DNA of 64,000 nt from Trema orientale (taxonomy: Eukaryota; Streptophyta; Magnoliopsida; Rosales; Cannabaceae). The notes beneath the pieces are model-generated. The model made no database searches. It was not told the origin of the DNA and saw only the letters and a program-made list of their open reading frames with translations. The position numbers and the translations under genes were made by a program. The stretch is from contig JXTC01000558.1 of assembly GCA_002914845.1 (NCBI GenBank), positions 1-64,000 on the forward strand, read 5' to 3'. This document shows, piece after piece, positions 37,501 through 47,664 of the stretch; the stretch's first letter is position 1, and the number at the start of each line of letters is the position of its first letter.

Positions 37501-39105
37501 TAGGGGTGCTAGTCCACAGCACAATGGCGATGCCTTTCATTCTGACGATGTATGCTACTTTGCGCAGTAGACATTTATATTTCAGTTCATAGTTTGATAA
37601 TTTTGTCGTAAATATTTTACTTCCTAACTTTTTGACGATGTTCTTTACCAAACTGAAGTGGGGAGGCATTTCGTCAGTGGAACACGATGAAGCAGTAATG
37701 CTTGAGGCTGCAATGTTTGGTGGACTTCCTGAAGGAACTGGATATCGCTTTCCATATGCACCTCATCAATTCATTCAATCTGAAAGTCCTTATTCACGCC
37801 CTATACCTCGTCCTCCTTCACCCTCTCTGGCAGCTCAGCGCTTGATACGTGAACAACAGGTGTAATGTCTGGAGAAATTCTTTGAATATGTGGTCATCAG
37901 AATTATGTCCCTCATACTTTCTAGTGATTTGCTGCTTTCAGGATGATGAATATCTTGCATCACTGCAAGCTGACAGGGAGAAGGAACAAAGAGCTAGGGA
38001 GGAGGCTGAAGCTCGTGAAGAAGAAGAAAGACAAAGAGAGGAAGAATCTCGCAGGAAATTAGAGGAGGAGCAGGTACTCTTAATTGGTGCATCCTTTTTA
38101 TAGTGGTGCTGGATTATTTTAAACTAGTTATGTAGACTTCTCACCTTCCAGTTAGCAATCAGCCTAACATGTGCTTCTTGAGATGATTGTTAACATTTCT
38201 AGATATGAGCAATCAATTTAATTATTTAACTATGGGCGTCTTGAAATGATTACTGATAGTTATCGTTTTATTCTTCAAGGTGTTTTAAGAGTCCAGTTGT
38301 GTTTCGCCCATAGTGTGCTTTTTTGTGGCAAATTGTCCATTTCCTACTTGTGTCTGTAGATAAAACCTGCTTGCGCTGTTCTTGAATTATGTTTTGACAC
38401 AAGAAGCACCGAACTAAAGCTTCATTGAACTTTTCTGGGTGAATAGTACTTTTCTAGTTGTTTACTGTTGCATTTTATGTGATTCTTACTGGCAGGAATT
38501 GGAGAGACAATTGGCAGCCAAGGAAGCTACTTTGCCGCAGGAACCAGCACCAGATGATGAGAATGCTGTAACCCTTTTGGTGCGCATGCCAGATGGCAGC
38601 CGCCGTGGCCGTCGATTTCTCAAGTCCGACAAGCTGCAGGTAACATTTGTTAAGGAGAAATAGTTTGAATTTACTCATCTTTCCACATCCTCTTTGCTAA
38701 ACCTGAACCTGATTGGATATGTCTTGCAGTCTCTTTTTGACTTCATAGATATCGGTAGAGTTGTGAAGCCTGGCTCTTATAGATTGGTGAGTAATGCATT
38801 TGCTTTATTCTTTATGTGCTGAAGTTTCAATTTTGTAAATTATTCTGAATACTACACTAAATTGTTGTGGTGCAAGAAATTGGTTGCCAACTAATTGCAT
38901 ATATTTGCTTCTTATATTGTGCTTCATATTTTCAAGAGACCTCGAGATGATATGCTATCTGGCTTACGTGTGTTTATTTGCAATCATTCACGAACAGGTA
39001 AGGCCATATCCTAGGCGTGCTTTCGAAGATGGTGAGAGTGCTTTGACGCTGAATGAACTCGGCCTGACCAGCAAACAAGAAGCCTTATATTTGGAGTTGA
39101 TCTAG
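34566..39105 (+). CDS. UBA-UBX domain protein, PUX8-like CDC48 adaptor
   Basis: Adaptor predicted to link ubiquitylated proteins to the AAA+ segregase CDC48/p97. Eleven exons join in frame: 34566-34649, 36059-36129, 36238-36817, 36927-37010, 37083-37195, 37339-37549, 37659-37859, 37942-38073, 38496-38639, 38730-38786, 38998-39105, giving 594 aa. An N-terminal UBA-like domain (about 1-50, [20 protein letters not shown], then [10 protein letters not shown]) is followed by an acidic disordered region. Two ubiquitin-interacting-like helices come next ([15 protein letters not shown] near 230; [12 protein letters not shown] near 262), then a Glu/Arg-rich coiled coil (about 455-500) and a C-terminal UBX domain from about 515 to the end ([19 protein letters not shown] ... 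YPRRAF ... LTLNELGL). All exon phases agree and no lesion was seen. Closest described type is Arabidopsis PUX8; PUX7/PUX13-type relatives share the layout. Confidence 0.95.
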
Positions 39106-39944
39106 CTTATGACTCCATAGTTAGCAGGAATATTTTATAAACTGTGCTGAACATTTTTCATTTATTAAGCTATGGTGCCACATGAATTCCGGCTGTCACT
39201 TGGCTTTGCACCATTTGGTTGAATCATGGTATCTGGGGAGATGAGCAGGATTAAACCCAAAGGGCAGAACAATAACTGGTCCATTTGCGGTGTCCTGTGG
39301 TTCACGGAGGATGTTTCTGTACATATCTATTTTATTTAAGAGATGAAATATATCTTCATCAATTACTTTTGGGGCATTCGTCCTTGTGGTACTTCAGCCG
39401 AGTAGCTTTTAGCATAATTAACTTAATTGATCCATGATTTACTTGTGGGATAATACATCTATTATAACTAAAATATCGAAGTTTAAGTAAAAGCAAGCTT
39501 ACGAACGTGAAAAAGTATCTCAGCCGTTTTGGTCGAACTAATAATGTGAAATGTCTTAAATACTCTTAAATTGAAATGCAAATTAAATTTGTTTAAGGTG
39601 TTTAGCAATGAGCTTTATGTGTTCAATAGAGTTATTTATTTAAATGTTTTAATGGTAGTTCTATTAAATATAACTCTAAATTTTTACCAGGAACTTTGGA
39701 GGATACTTTAGTTCTCTTTTTGAATTGATTTGGTGAGAACAGAGAGTTAAGATATATATATATACTATATATTTAGTCATGGGGATTTTCCAGGAAATTA
39801 CATTAGGAAGCCCTTGTTTTTTAAATTTGTTGGCGTGAGCCATTCATAAATGGATTTGATACTCGAAGTAATGCAATTTTTGCAAACGCCAAAAAAAAAA
39901 AAAAAAAAAAAAGAGAAAGGAAAAAGGAAAAAAAAAAGAAAAAA

Positions 39945-40236
39945 AGGAGAGAATGGTGCTATTTCTTGGTACCAGTATCCAAAATGCTTGCTTGGCTTTT
40001 GGCTATTATGGTTGTCGCAGCTTTGGCAGCAACTTCATGGTACTTTCTAGTATAGTAGTATTACAGTTGGTTAGACTTAGAATCAAAAAAAGGAGAGAAT
40101 GGTGCTATTTCTTGGTACCAGTATCCAAAATGCTTGCTTGGCTTTTGGCTATTATGGTTGTCGCAGCTTTGGCAGCAACTTCATGGTACTTTCTAGTATA
40201 GTAGTATTACAGTTGGTTAGACTTAGAATCCAACTC
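39945..40236. repeat. 146-bp perfect tandem duplication
   Basis: Two units with a period of 146 bases, each beginning AGGAGAGAATGGTGCTATT and ending in GGTTAGACTTAGAATC. They look identical over essentially their full length, so the event is young or the assembly duplicated a block. Each unit opens a short frame with no recognisable protein. Confidence 0.93.
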
Positions 40237-40770
40237 AATCTTCACTTTTTGGTTAGACGTTTTGAATGTATTACCACATTAGTACTCTCTGTAGAATTCC
40301 TTCTTAATTACCGTTACATCGAAACACCCCTTTTTATTTTTCACTTTCGCCTTTTCACTTTTGTTTTCTTTTTTTCTTTCAATATTTAAATTCACCTCTA
40401 TTTGTAGCATGCATAATCTTAGCTCCTTCATTTTTTTTTTTTAAAAAAATGATACAAGTACATTTCATGTCAAGATCTCCTTCCCCCCCCCACCAAAAAA
40501 AAAAACACTTTCTTTACACATTTATATATTTTTTTCTGAAAGAAAACATTTATATATTTTTAAGACAATTATATTTCTCTTATTAAATATCTTTAATTAC
40601 TAAAAGCAAAGATGGGAAAGGTAGCCTCGCAATCCGATGCACATATGTGATTTTGTGCATTTAATAATTAACATCTATACTTTATTAAAAAAAAAATTAT
40701 TAACATCTATAGTAAAACATCATATAAGCAACCTTTTGGGTCTGCCGTACATTGGCGGCTTGTTGGGTGC

Positions 40771-40776
40771 CACGTG
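40771..40776. promoter_or_regulatory. G-box CACGTG upstream of SCL28-like gene
   Basis: CACGTG within GCCACGTGTCC, about 1.5 kb upstream of the coding start. Candidate bZIP/bHLH site; the role is inferred. Confidence 0.4.
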
Positions 40777-40941
40777 TCCACATTTTGCCACGTCATAATC
40801 TCGTGACCTCTAAAGAAGAAGTTAAGGAAGTTATTTAATTTTTAGGATAAAGTATAAGGAAGTTAATAACACACTAGTACTTTTTAACACAAAAACTTGT
40901 ATTAAATAAAAATAATAATAAAACAAGTGAATATGATGTAA

Positions 40942-40952
40942 CCCAACGGTCA
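40942..40952 (+). promoter_or_regulatory. MSA element (MYB3R site) 1
   Basis: CCCAACGGTCA is a perfect match to the mitosis-specific activator consensus YCYAACGGYYA, bound by three-repeat MYB (MYB3R) factors. It lies about 500 bases upstream of the candidate TATA box of the SCL28-like gene. Confidence 0.75.
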
Positions 40953-41163
40953 AGTGAAAACGGAAAGCAAAAATAACATAATATTACATAATACATAGCA
41001 TATGATACTTAGGTTGGGCAGCGAGGAAACAGGCACGTGTGGGCTGCGTGAATACCAACAGATTGTACACACAGCCCCAAAAACGAGAATAATTTTCAAT
41101 CACACCCCTCCGTACACACACATGACACACCAACTCTCCTTTACTTTCGACCTTCTCCTCTCC

Positions 41164-41174
41164 TCCAACGGTCA
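41164..41174 (+). promoter_or_regulatory. MSA element (MYB3R site) 2
   Basis: TCCAACGGTCA, a perfect YCYAACGGYYA match, about 270 bases upstream of the candidate TATA box. It is paired with an identical site 27 bases downstream. Confidence 0.85.
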
Positions 41175-41190
41175 TATTTTCCAGACACAC

Positions 41191-41201
41191 TCCAACGGTC
41201 A
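41191..41201 (+). promoter_or_regulatory. MSA element (MYB3R site) 3
   Basis: A second TCCAACGGTCA, identical in sequence and orientation to the one at 41164. Closely spaced MSA pairs are typical of G2/M-phase plant promoters. Confidence 0.85.
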
Positions 41202-41440
41202 TGTGGGTCAGCCTTTTTCGACCGTCTGATTCGAATCTCACGGCCACAAAGATCACATTACCTCGACTCTTCTTGAACACCCTTTTTTTTCACTCAGTGC
41301 CATCATTTTTCAATACCAGTCTCTGAACCGAAAAAAAAAAGGAAAGTGATGATGGAGACGGCCATGTAAGTGGGGTTTGTAGTAGTAGTAGTAGTAGAGT
41401 ATAGTGGAGACAAGTGAAGCTGAGAATAGTGAAGTCTCGG

Positions 41441-41448
41441 TATATAAA
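41441..41448 (+). promoter_or_regulatory. TATA box of SCL28-like gene
   Basis: TATATAAA, placing the transcription start near 41475 and giving a leader of about 800 bases, possibly shortened by an intron with a GTATGT donor at 41696. Inferred from spacing. Confidence 0.5.
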
Positions 41449-41611
41449 AATACGGGTCTTTAATGGTTTTTGGTTTCTTTGGGTATTGAGTGCTGAGGGG
41501 TTTAAAGGGTTTGGTTCATCTTCATTGGCTTTCTTCTTCTCCATGAAGGTTTAAAAGGGTTTTTCAGAGCTGGGATTTTCTGGGTTTTTGGTTCTGGATT
41601 GAGTTTCAGCC

Positions 41612-41758
41612 ATGGTGGAGTTCAAGGATGTTTCAAATGCTGATTTGGGTCAAAAGATTTCTCTGTTTCTGAGCCTCTTCCTCCGGTTTGAGCATGTATG
41701 TTACTATTTTTACGTTCATTTAGTAAAGAAAAATCACTTCTTTTTCCTTCTCCAATGA
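41612..41758 (+). other. Upstream open reading frame in SCL28-like leader
   Basis: The first ATG downstream of the TATA box opens a 48-codon frame (MVEFKDVSNADLGQK start) that ends before the main ATG if the leader is unspliced. A GTATGT donor 28 codons in could instead splice the frame. Its Kozak context (GCCATGG) is strong, so it could dampen translation of the main frame. No peptide family is recognised. Confidence 0.4.
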
Positions 41759-42283
41759 GTTTGCTTTGAAGGTTTTGGAATCCGATGATCTTATTTGTTA
41801 TAGGTTATTAGGCTCAAATTCTTTCATTCTTTTGGGGTTGGGGAAATTTGCACATTCTGATTGATTATTCATTCTTTCTTTGCACACATATACATATAGG
41901 AACACTCAAAACACTTCTCTAAACCAATTTGTTTGATTTGTTTTTGGCATTACTCATCGGATTCCTATTGTTTTCGTTTATAGACATTTGGTTAAAAGAA
42001 ATAAAAAATCACACACTCACTCACTTATAGTCTGTCCCTTTTGGTTTCTCTTATACAAGTTTTCATTCAAAGGGGTTATATGAAATCATAGATTTGTATA
42101 CAGAAAACACCAAACTTTTCATAGTCCTAAACGTTTGTAGAGATCACTAGGGAGAGAGAAAAGAAAGCCAAAAAGAAAAAAAAAAAAGAAAGAAAAAAAA
42201 GAAAGAGAGATAGAAAGAAAGAACAGGGTGGGTGAATTAGTAGTTGAATTGAAAAAAGAAAGAGAGAAAATTGGAAGGTTAGA

Positions 42284-44338
42284 ATGTTGGCTGGGTGTTC
42301 TAGTTCCACATTGTTATCGCCAAGGCATAGATTGAGGAGTGAAGCACCTGCACAGTTCCAAGCTTGCCATTTCCCAATGAGCACACAGAGATTGGACTTG
42401 CCATGCAGTTTTTCTCGGAAGGACACTTCGCGGCCGCAGCAGCCTATTAGGCCGGTGGGGCTTTCGGTGGAGAAGCCGATCGAATCGAAGACCAGCAGTT
42501 GTTCTTTGAAGCAGAGTATTAGGCTGCCGCCATTGGCGACGACGGCTCCAGCGGCAGCAAGTGCGGCGGCCCAGACGGCGTTTGTGGAAGGAAGGAAGGA
42601 GATCAAGGACGAGTTTTGGCCGAGAGGTAAGAGTTTGAAGAGGTTTGCGGAGCAGGGATCAGTGGACGAGTCCTTCATAAGCAGGGCCAAGAGGAAAAGG
42701 GGTATCAGTGATAACGATGGAGAAAGCAATGACGTTCTTGAAGATGATGAGAGACTGAGTTTAGGCCAACTGGGTGCTGGGAATTTCTGGTTACAACCGG
42801 GTTTCAACCCTCAACTTCCTTTCTCATTGACATGTTCAGGAGGTGATGAAGAGAGGGTCTGTTACGTGCCTGGTGAAGTTATCTCCCCACCATTGCCATT
42901 GTCAAACAATCCTTGGGTGGAATCAGTTGTGACTGAGATCACTGACCTGGGAGAGAAGGATGGCGAGACGAGCCGCCATGTACCGCCGGCGAAGGAAGCA
43001 TCGGCGGCTTCGAGTGCTTCCTCTGGGGGCCAAAGCATGGCACTGAGGGTCAATGAAGTTGTTCCTGACTATGAAGTTGGTAACGGGTCTGGGAATCCTT
43101 ACTCACGTGGAGGTTCTGGAGTGGTGGAGGCAGGGGAAGAGGACATCATCAGTCAAGGAGAGAATGAGGGGTTTGAGCTTGTTAGTTTGCTCACATCTTG
43201 TGTTGAAGCAATTGGGTCGAAGAGCATTCATGCTATTAACCATTTCATAGCGAAGTTGGGGGACCTTGCTTCTCCTAAAGGAAGTCCTATAAGCCGGGTT
43301 ACAGCTTACTACACTGAAGCTTTGTCGCTAAGAGTCACTAGACATTGGCCGCAGATATTTCACATCACACCTCCTAGGGAGTTTGAGCGAGTTGATGAGG
43401 ATTCTGGCTCTGCATTAAGGTTTCTGAATCAGGTGACCCCGATGACCAAGTTTCTCCATTTCACATCGAATGAGATGCTGCTAAGAGCTTTTGAAGGGAA
43501 AGAAAGGGTTCACATTATCGATTTCGACATCAAGCAAGGTTTGCAGTGGCCTAGTCTGTTTCAGAGCTTAGCTTCTAGGACTAATCCTCCAAGCCATGTT
43601 AGAATCACCGGTATAGGTGAGTCTAAGCAAGAACTGAACGAAACAGGCGATAGGCTAGCCGGTTTTGCTGAAGCTTTAAATCTGCCCTTCGAGTTTCACC
43701 CGGTTGTGGACAGACTAGAAGACGTAAGGCTTTGGATGCTTCATGTGAAGGAGCAAGAGAGTGTGGCTGTGAACTGCATTTTCCAACTTCACAAGACGCT
43801 TTACGATGCTAATGGAGGCGCGTTCAGGGATTTCTTGGGACTAATTCGGAGCACGAACCCTACAGTAGTTGTGATGGCGGAACAGGAGGCTGAACACAAT
43901 GACCCCAGATTGGAAGCAAGAGTTTGCAATTCACTGAAGTACTACTCGGCCATCTTTGACTCCATTGACGCTAGCCAGCTTCCAGTTGATAGTCCTGCAA
44001 GGATCAAAGTAGAGGAGATGTTTGCGAGGGAAATACGGAACATTGTTGCTTGTGAAGGAATGGACAGGCTTGAGAGGCATGAGAGCTTTGAGAAATGGAG
44101 GAATCTGATGGAGCAAGGAGGGTTTCGAAGCGCGAAGATCAGCGAGAGGGAGTTGATGCAAAGCCGGATGCTGCTGAAGATGTACTCTAGTGAGGATTAC
44201 AATGTTAAGGAGCAAGGTCAAGATGGAGGAGCTGCTGGACTTACACTTGGTTGGCAAGATCAGCCTTTATTCACAGTCTCAGCTTGGACACCAGTTGATG
44301 CTGCAGGGAGCTCATCATCATTTTCGCATCCGAGTTGA
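42284..44338 (+). CDS. SCL28: GRAS transcription regulator, SCARECROW-LIKE 28 type
   Basis: Single-exon 684-aa nuclear GRAS protein. In Arabidopsis, SCL28 is expressed at G2/M under MYB3R control and sets cell size and division timing. The N-terminal MLAGCSSSTLLSPRHRLRSE and later LPFSLTCSGGDEERVC and EVISPPLP blocks match the SCL28 subgroup; polyserine and polyalanine stretches are disordered. The GRAS domain runs from about 297 (FELVSLLTSCVEAI) to 668: leucine-rich repeats around VHIIDFD (409-415), the PFYRE-equivalent region near PFEFHPVVDRLEDVRLW, the VVMAEQEAEHN block, and the closing SAW motif (SAW at 666-668). Start Met at 42284 matches the conserved family start and is preceded by a long purine-rich leader (42151-42280). 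No lesion was seen. Three MSA elements upstream support the same cell-cycle control here. Confidence 0.95.
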   Translation: MLAGCSSSTLLSPRHRLRSEAPAQFQACHFPMSTQRLDLPCSFSRKDTSRPQQPIRPVGLSVEKPIESKTSSCSLKQSIRLPPLATTAPAAASAAAQTAFVEGRKEIKDEFWPRGKSLKRFAEQGSVDESFISRAKRKRGISDNDGESNDVLEDDERLSLGQLGAGNFWLQPGFNPQLPFSLTCSGGDEERVCYVPGEVISPPLPLSNNPWVESVVTEITDLGEKDGETSRHVPPAKEASAASSASSGGQSMALRVNEVVPDYEVGNGSGNPYSRGGSGVVEAGEEDIISQGENEGFELVSLLTSCVEAIGSKSIHAINHFIAKLGDLASPKGSPISRVTAYYTEALSLRVTRHWPQIFHITPPREFERVDEDSGSALRFLNQVTPMTKFLHFTSNEMLLRAFEGKERVHIIDFDIKQGLQWPSLFQSLASRTNPPSHVRITGIGESKQELNETGDRLAGFAEALNLPFEFHPVVDRLEDVRLWMLHVKEQESVAVNCIFQLHKTLYDANGGAFRDFLGLIRSTNPTVVVMAEQEAEHNDPRLEARVCNSLKYYSAIFDSIDASQLPVDSPARIKVEEMFAREIRNIVACEGMDRLERHESFEKWRNLMEQGGFRSAKISERELMQSRMLLKMYSSEDYNVKEQGQDGGAAGLTLGWQDQPLFTVSAWTPVDAAGSSSSFSHPS

Positions 44339-46184
44339 ATGATTTGGCTGCTGGGTTTTTAACTCTTCTTTTCTTCACTAAAACATACATCATCACTTTT
44401 CAATTTCGATTATTGTTGCATACAGGAAAAAGAAAAAACAAAAAGGGATACAGTATTCTTTGTAGGTAGGGAGAAAATCTTTGAGTCATTCTTTCATTCT
44501 TTTCTTGCAGATAAAGATCATCAGTCCAATAGGGTCTAGTAGAGTCAGAATCATTTGTATGAATACAGCAAGTAGGTCAACAATACTGATTTCAGTTCTT
44601 TTAATTTCATTCTAGATTCAGGCACTACTAAGTATTTGGAGTCAAGTTGTGTTTATTCTTTCATTCTTTATTGTGTATGCTGAAATTCTTTTGTTAGTAA
44701 GCAGTCCAGTCAAGTATGTTGTCAATTTAATTTTTTCTTTGTTCAAAGTTAGTACTTAGTAGTTGAAATTGTTGTCATATATGATATGGTTCCATTTGAT
44801 TTGAGTTATTCATCATCCTTTCTTTGAGTTCTCTTGTCTAATGACATTATATCAAACTACACTATCAATTAATTTCTTTTGCTATCTTTTTGTATGATAA
44901 ATTTGGCACAGTGAGAACCAATCACTAGTTCCCCCCGGTAAACTTGATTACATCATTTTATTAAGTCCACATTTTTTTTTTCAAAAGATATTCCAATATA
45001 ATGATGGCACTTTCAGCAAATCTATATTAGTATACAAATGAAAGCAAACAGAAAAATTAAATTGTCAATAAAAGACGTACAAAATTTGATTAGTAGCACT
45101 CAAATTTTTGCTAGTACGGATTCTATCATGGAATACTAGTAATGAAGGTTAGGCATTCCAATACCTGTACTAATTTTTTAGAGCAATATTATTCATTTCA
45201 ATTGGATAAAAACACTATTCAAGTGATATTTCTATCGTTACTAAATGATTCCAAAAGTTGCTCACTCATCTAATATCTGTATGATTCACTAACACTACTG
45301 AATGTAGCTCCTTTAGGCTGCACATAATAGTTCAAAATCTTAATACCAACTGATGTAGAAAGTACTAATTAGTCCATATGTCAATTGGTGAAATATAACT
45401 TGCCCTATATAGATGCCAATTAATTGTTAATAAGAAATTGATACAAAAATTGGGTTCATCCCATTTTAAATTTTTTAAAAGAGAAGAGTGGACGAGGTTT
45501 CAATAATCTTATATTTCTCACTTGCGCTCTTTGCCCTGGATTTCTGGTTCATTTTAAGATATCATGTTCTTCTGTATTTATATTATCCTGCAAGCTCATA
45601 ATGTGTACACATTTTTTTTAATGATGCCGATCATGATGCAAGTTGCATCTATATATATATATATATATATATATATAGGCAACTTTGTTTTATTCTTGCA
45701 TCATTCAATGATTTTTTTTTTTTTTTTTCAAGCTAAGCTACTTAATATGTTTGCATTATTGAGTGCTAAATACCAATTTCTTTTAATTATATATCTAGTG
45801 TGCGTTGTGCGTTGGCCAAGCTATGGCTGCCAAAGCATGGGTTTCCTTTGCTTGTAGTTGTTGCTTCTCAAATTTAGAAATTCCATTTACTTTTTCTGGT
45901 ACACGGAAAGAATCCAAAGGACTTAATTTGGATATGGCTGAAAATTATAATAATATCCCATGCTGATCAAGAAAGAAAACGACAATTTTATGCCCATGTA
46001 ATGACCATTTCCTTCAATCAGTTTACGTAACTCCTTTTTTTTTTTTTTTAATCAAGATATTCTTCTACTTTTCATTGTAATTCCCCTGCCCAAGCTCTTC
46101 CAAAGCAAAAATTTTGAGTTCTTGGCAGATTTTGTTGGCTTCTTCGGGTTCTTTTGGCGATTAAAAAAAGGATCTTTGCGTGTG

Positions 46185-46186
<2 letters not shown>

Positions 46187-46264
<78 letters not shown>
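46187..46264. repeat. 78-base homopolymer T tract
   Basis: Seventy-eight consecutive T residues, far longer than other homopolymers in the window, ending 12 bases before a MITE. It may be an expanded poly-A tail of a minus-strand retroposon or an assembly artefact. Confidence 0.85.
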
Positions 46265-46276
46265 CTGAACCCTAAT

Positions 46277-46550
46277 TTTTTGCGTTATTTTATTTTTGGT
46301 CTCCAAATTATAAGATCAGTCTCAATTTGACCCATGAATTTTCAAAGGTAATTTGATTACCCAAATAACTTTTTTATCTCAATTTTGAACGATTTATCAT
46401 AAATTAAAAGCAATAACTGAGACAAGATAAATCATTTGAAGTACTAAAATGATATACATACTTAAAAATTTAATAACCCAATTTGAGAAAAAAATATAAT
46501 TTGAGGTAATAAAACGAAACATTTTAAAAATTTAAGGAGTAAAATGAAAA
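46277..46550. mobile_element. 274-bp Mutator-type MITE
   Basis: Flanked by the 10-bp direct repeat GAACCCTAAT at 46267-46276 and 46551-46560. Its ends are T-rich imperfect inverted repeats (TTATTTTATTTTTGG versus TTCATTTTACTCC reading inward from the right). No coding capacity. Confidence 0.7.
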
Positions 46551-46762
46551 GAACCCTAATCTTTTTGTTAGAAAATCACAATTTTATTCACGAAAGACCA
46601 CATTTCTAGGAAATGATGATAACCTGAGCAAATGACATCAATTACAAACAACAATCCTATTAAAGGACAATAATTTTCTGAGACGACGACATTTCTTAGA
46701 AAGATTAACAATTTAGGATATGGCATATCTTCTACAGAAATGTGATGACATTATCTGAACAC

Positions 46763-46896
46763 AATGGTGAACTTATGTGGTCTTAGATCTCGAAGTAATA
46801 GAGCTTGAATAGTGCATTTTTGGGTCTACTATGGTGAACATATGTAGTCTTAGGCCTCAAAGTAATAGAACTTGAATAGTGCACTTTTGGGTCTGA
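46763..46896. repeat. 68-bp tandem duplication
   Basis: Two diverged copies starting ATGGTGAACTTATGTGGTC and ATGGTGAACATATGTAGTC, period 68. Non-coding. Confidence 0.8.
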
Positions 46897-47664
46897 TCTT
46901 GAGTGATTGATAGGATTAGATTGCGTTTTTTTTAACAGTTGCAATTTTTGGTCAAATTGATTATTGCGTCTATCCTTCATCATTCAAGAACCATAAATAA
47001 AAAACGACAAACAATAATATAAGTGACAAGTGACAACATCTATGAGAACGACTATAACTTTGAAGCACGACAAAATAGTCTGATTTGAGTCAAGTAGACA
47101 ACTGATGGCACAGAGTGTGTATATATCTGGTGTTGTACGTAGCTGAGAATTCCTCTATTGTTGATTAATAAAATCCTCGTATTCCATCTGAAAAATAGTG
47201 TAGCTAAAATAACAGCAAACTACTTACAATAAACATGCAAATCAATATCCATCCCATTAATCGCCGGACCACAACAATCAAAATGTTTATATTTTCTGCC
47301 CTGAGTAATCACGTAAAAAAATATATGGAAATTAATGGATAGGAAGAGAATTAAAACATTCTTCCAAATTCGTTTTTTCTTTTCAACTCATTTATTATAC
47401 TTTTCAATCATTCAATTTAGTTTTTTGGAAGCAATGATGTACTTTGTATCAAAAGATTTAATTCCACGTTCTAAAATGGAAAAAAAAAAAAAAAACATCC
47501 ATACCGCTTGAAAAGTAAAACCAATTGCTAGTTGTTTATTAATCTCATTCATAGAGGTACGTATAAATACACGCGAACAACAAAAATAGACTCTAATTGA
47601 GTCTATTTTGAATTTAACTTTACACCAATTCATGTGACAAAGTGGTGAACTCAAATCAGGCATT

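Larger units (their letters stand above)
39106..40940. other. Intergenic region between UBX gene and SCL28 promoter
   Basis: Contains the probable 3' untranslated region of the UBX gene (to about 39360), an A-rich tract near 39890-39945, a 146-bp tandem duplication (39945-40236) and AT-rich sequence. No gene seen. Confidence 0.6.
44339..47664. other. Intergenic region downstream of SCL28-like gene
   Basis: Begins with the probable 3' untranslated region to about 44700. Includes an AT microsatellite (45651-45676), a 78-base T run (46187-46264), a 274-bp MITE (46277-46550) and a 68-bp tandem duplication (46763-46896). No gene is recognised; the lysine-rich frame over the T run is an artefact. 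Confidence 0.6.

Noticed and set aside
39850..40389. Overlapping small hydrophobic open frames
   Set aside because: They come from the 146-bp tandem duplication and repeat the same non-coding text; no homology or splice context.
42127..42807. 226-codon frame antisense to the SCL28-like gene
   Set aside because: It overlaps the conserved coding sequence in the opposite strand and shows no family motif; a shadow of the real gene.
46052..46306. Lysine-rich open frame on the minus strand
   Set aside because: It is a translation of the 78-base T run and has no other content.
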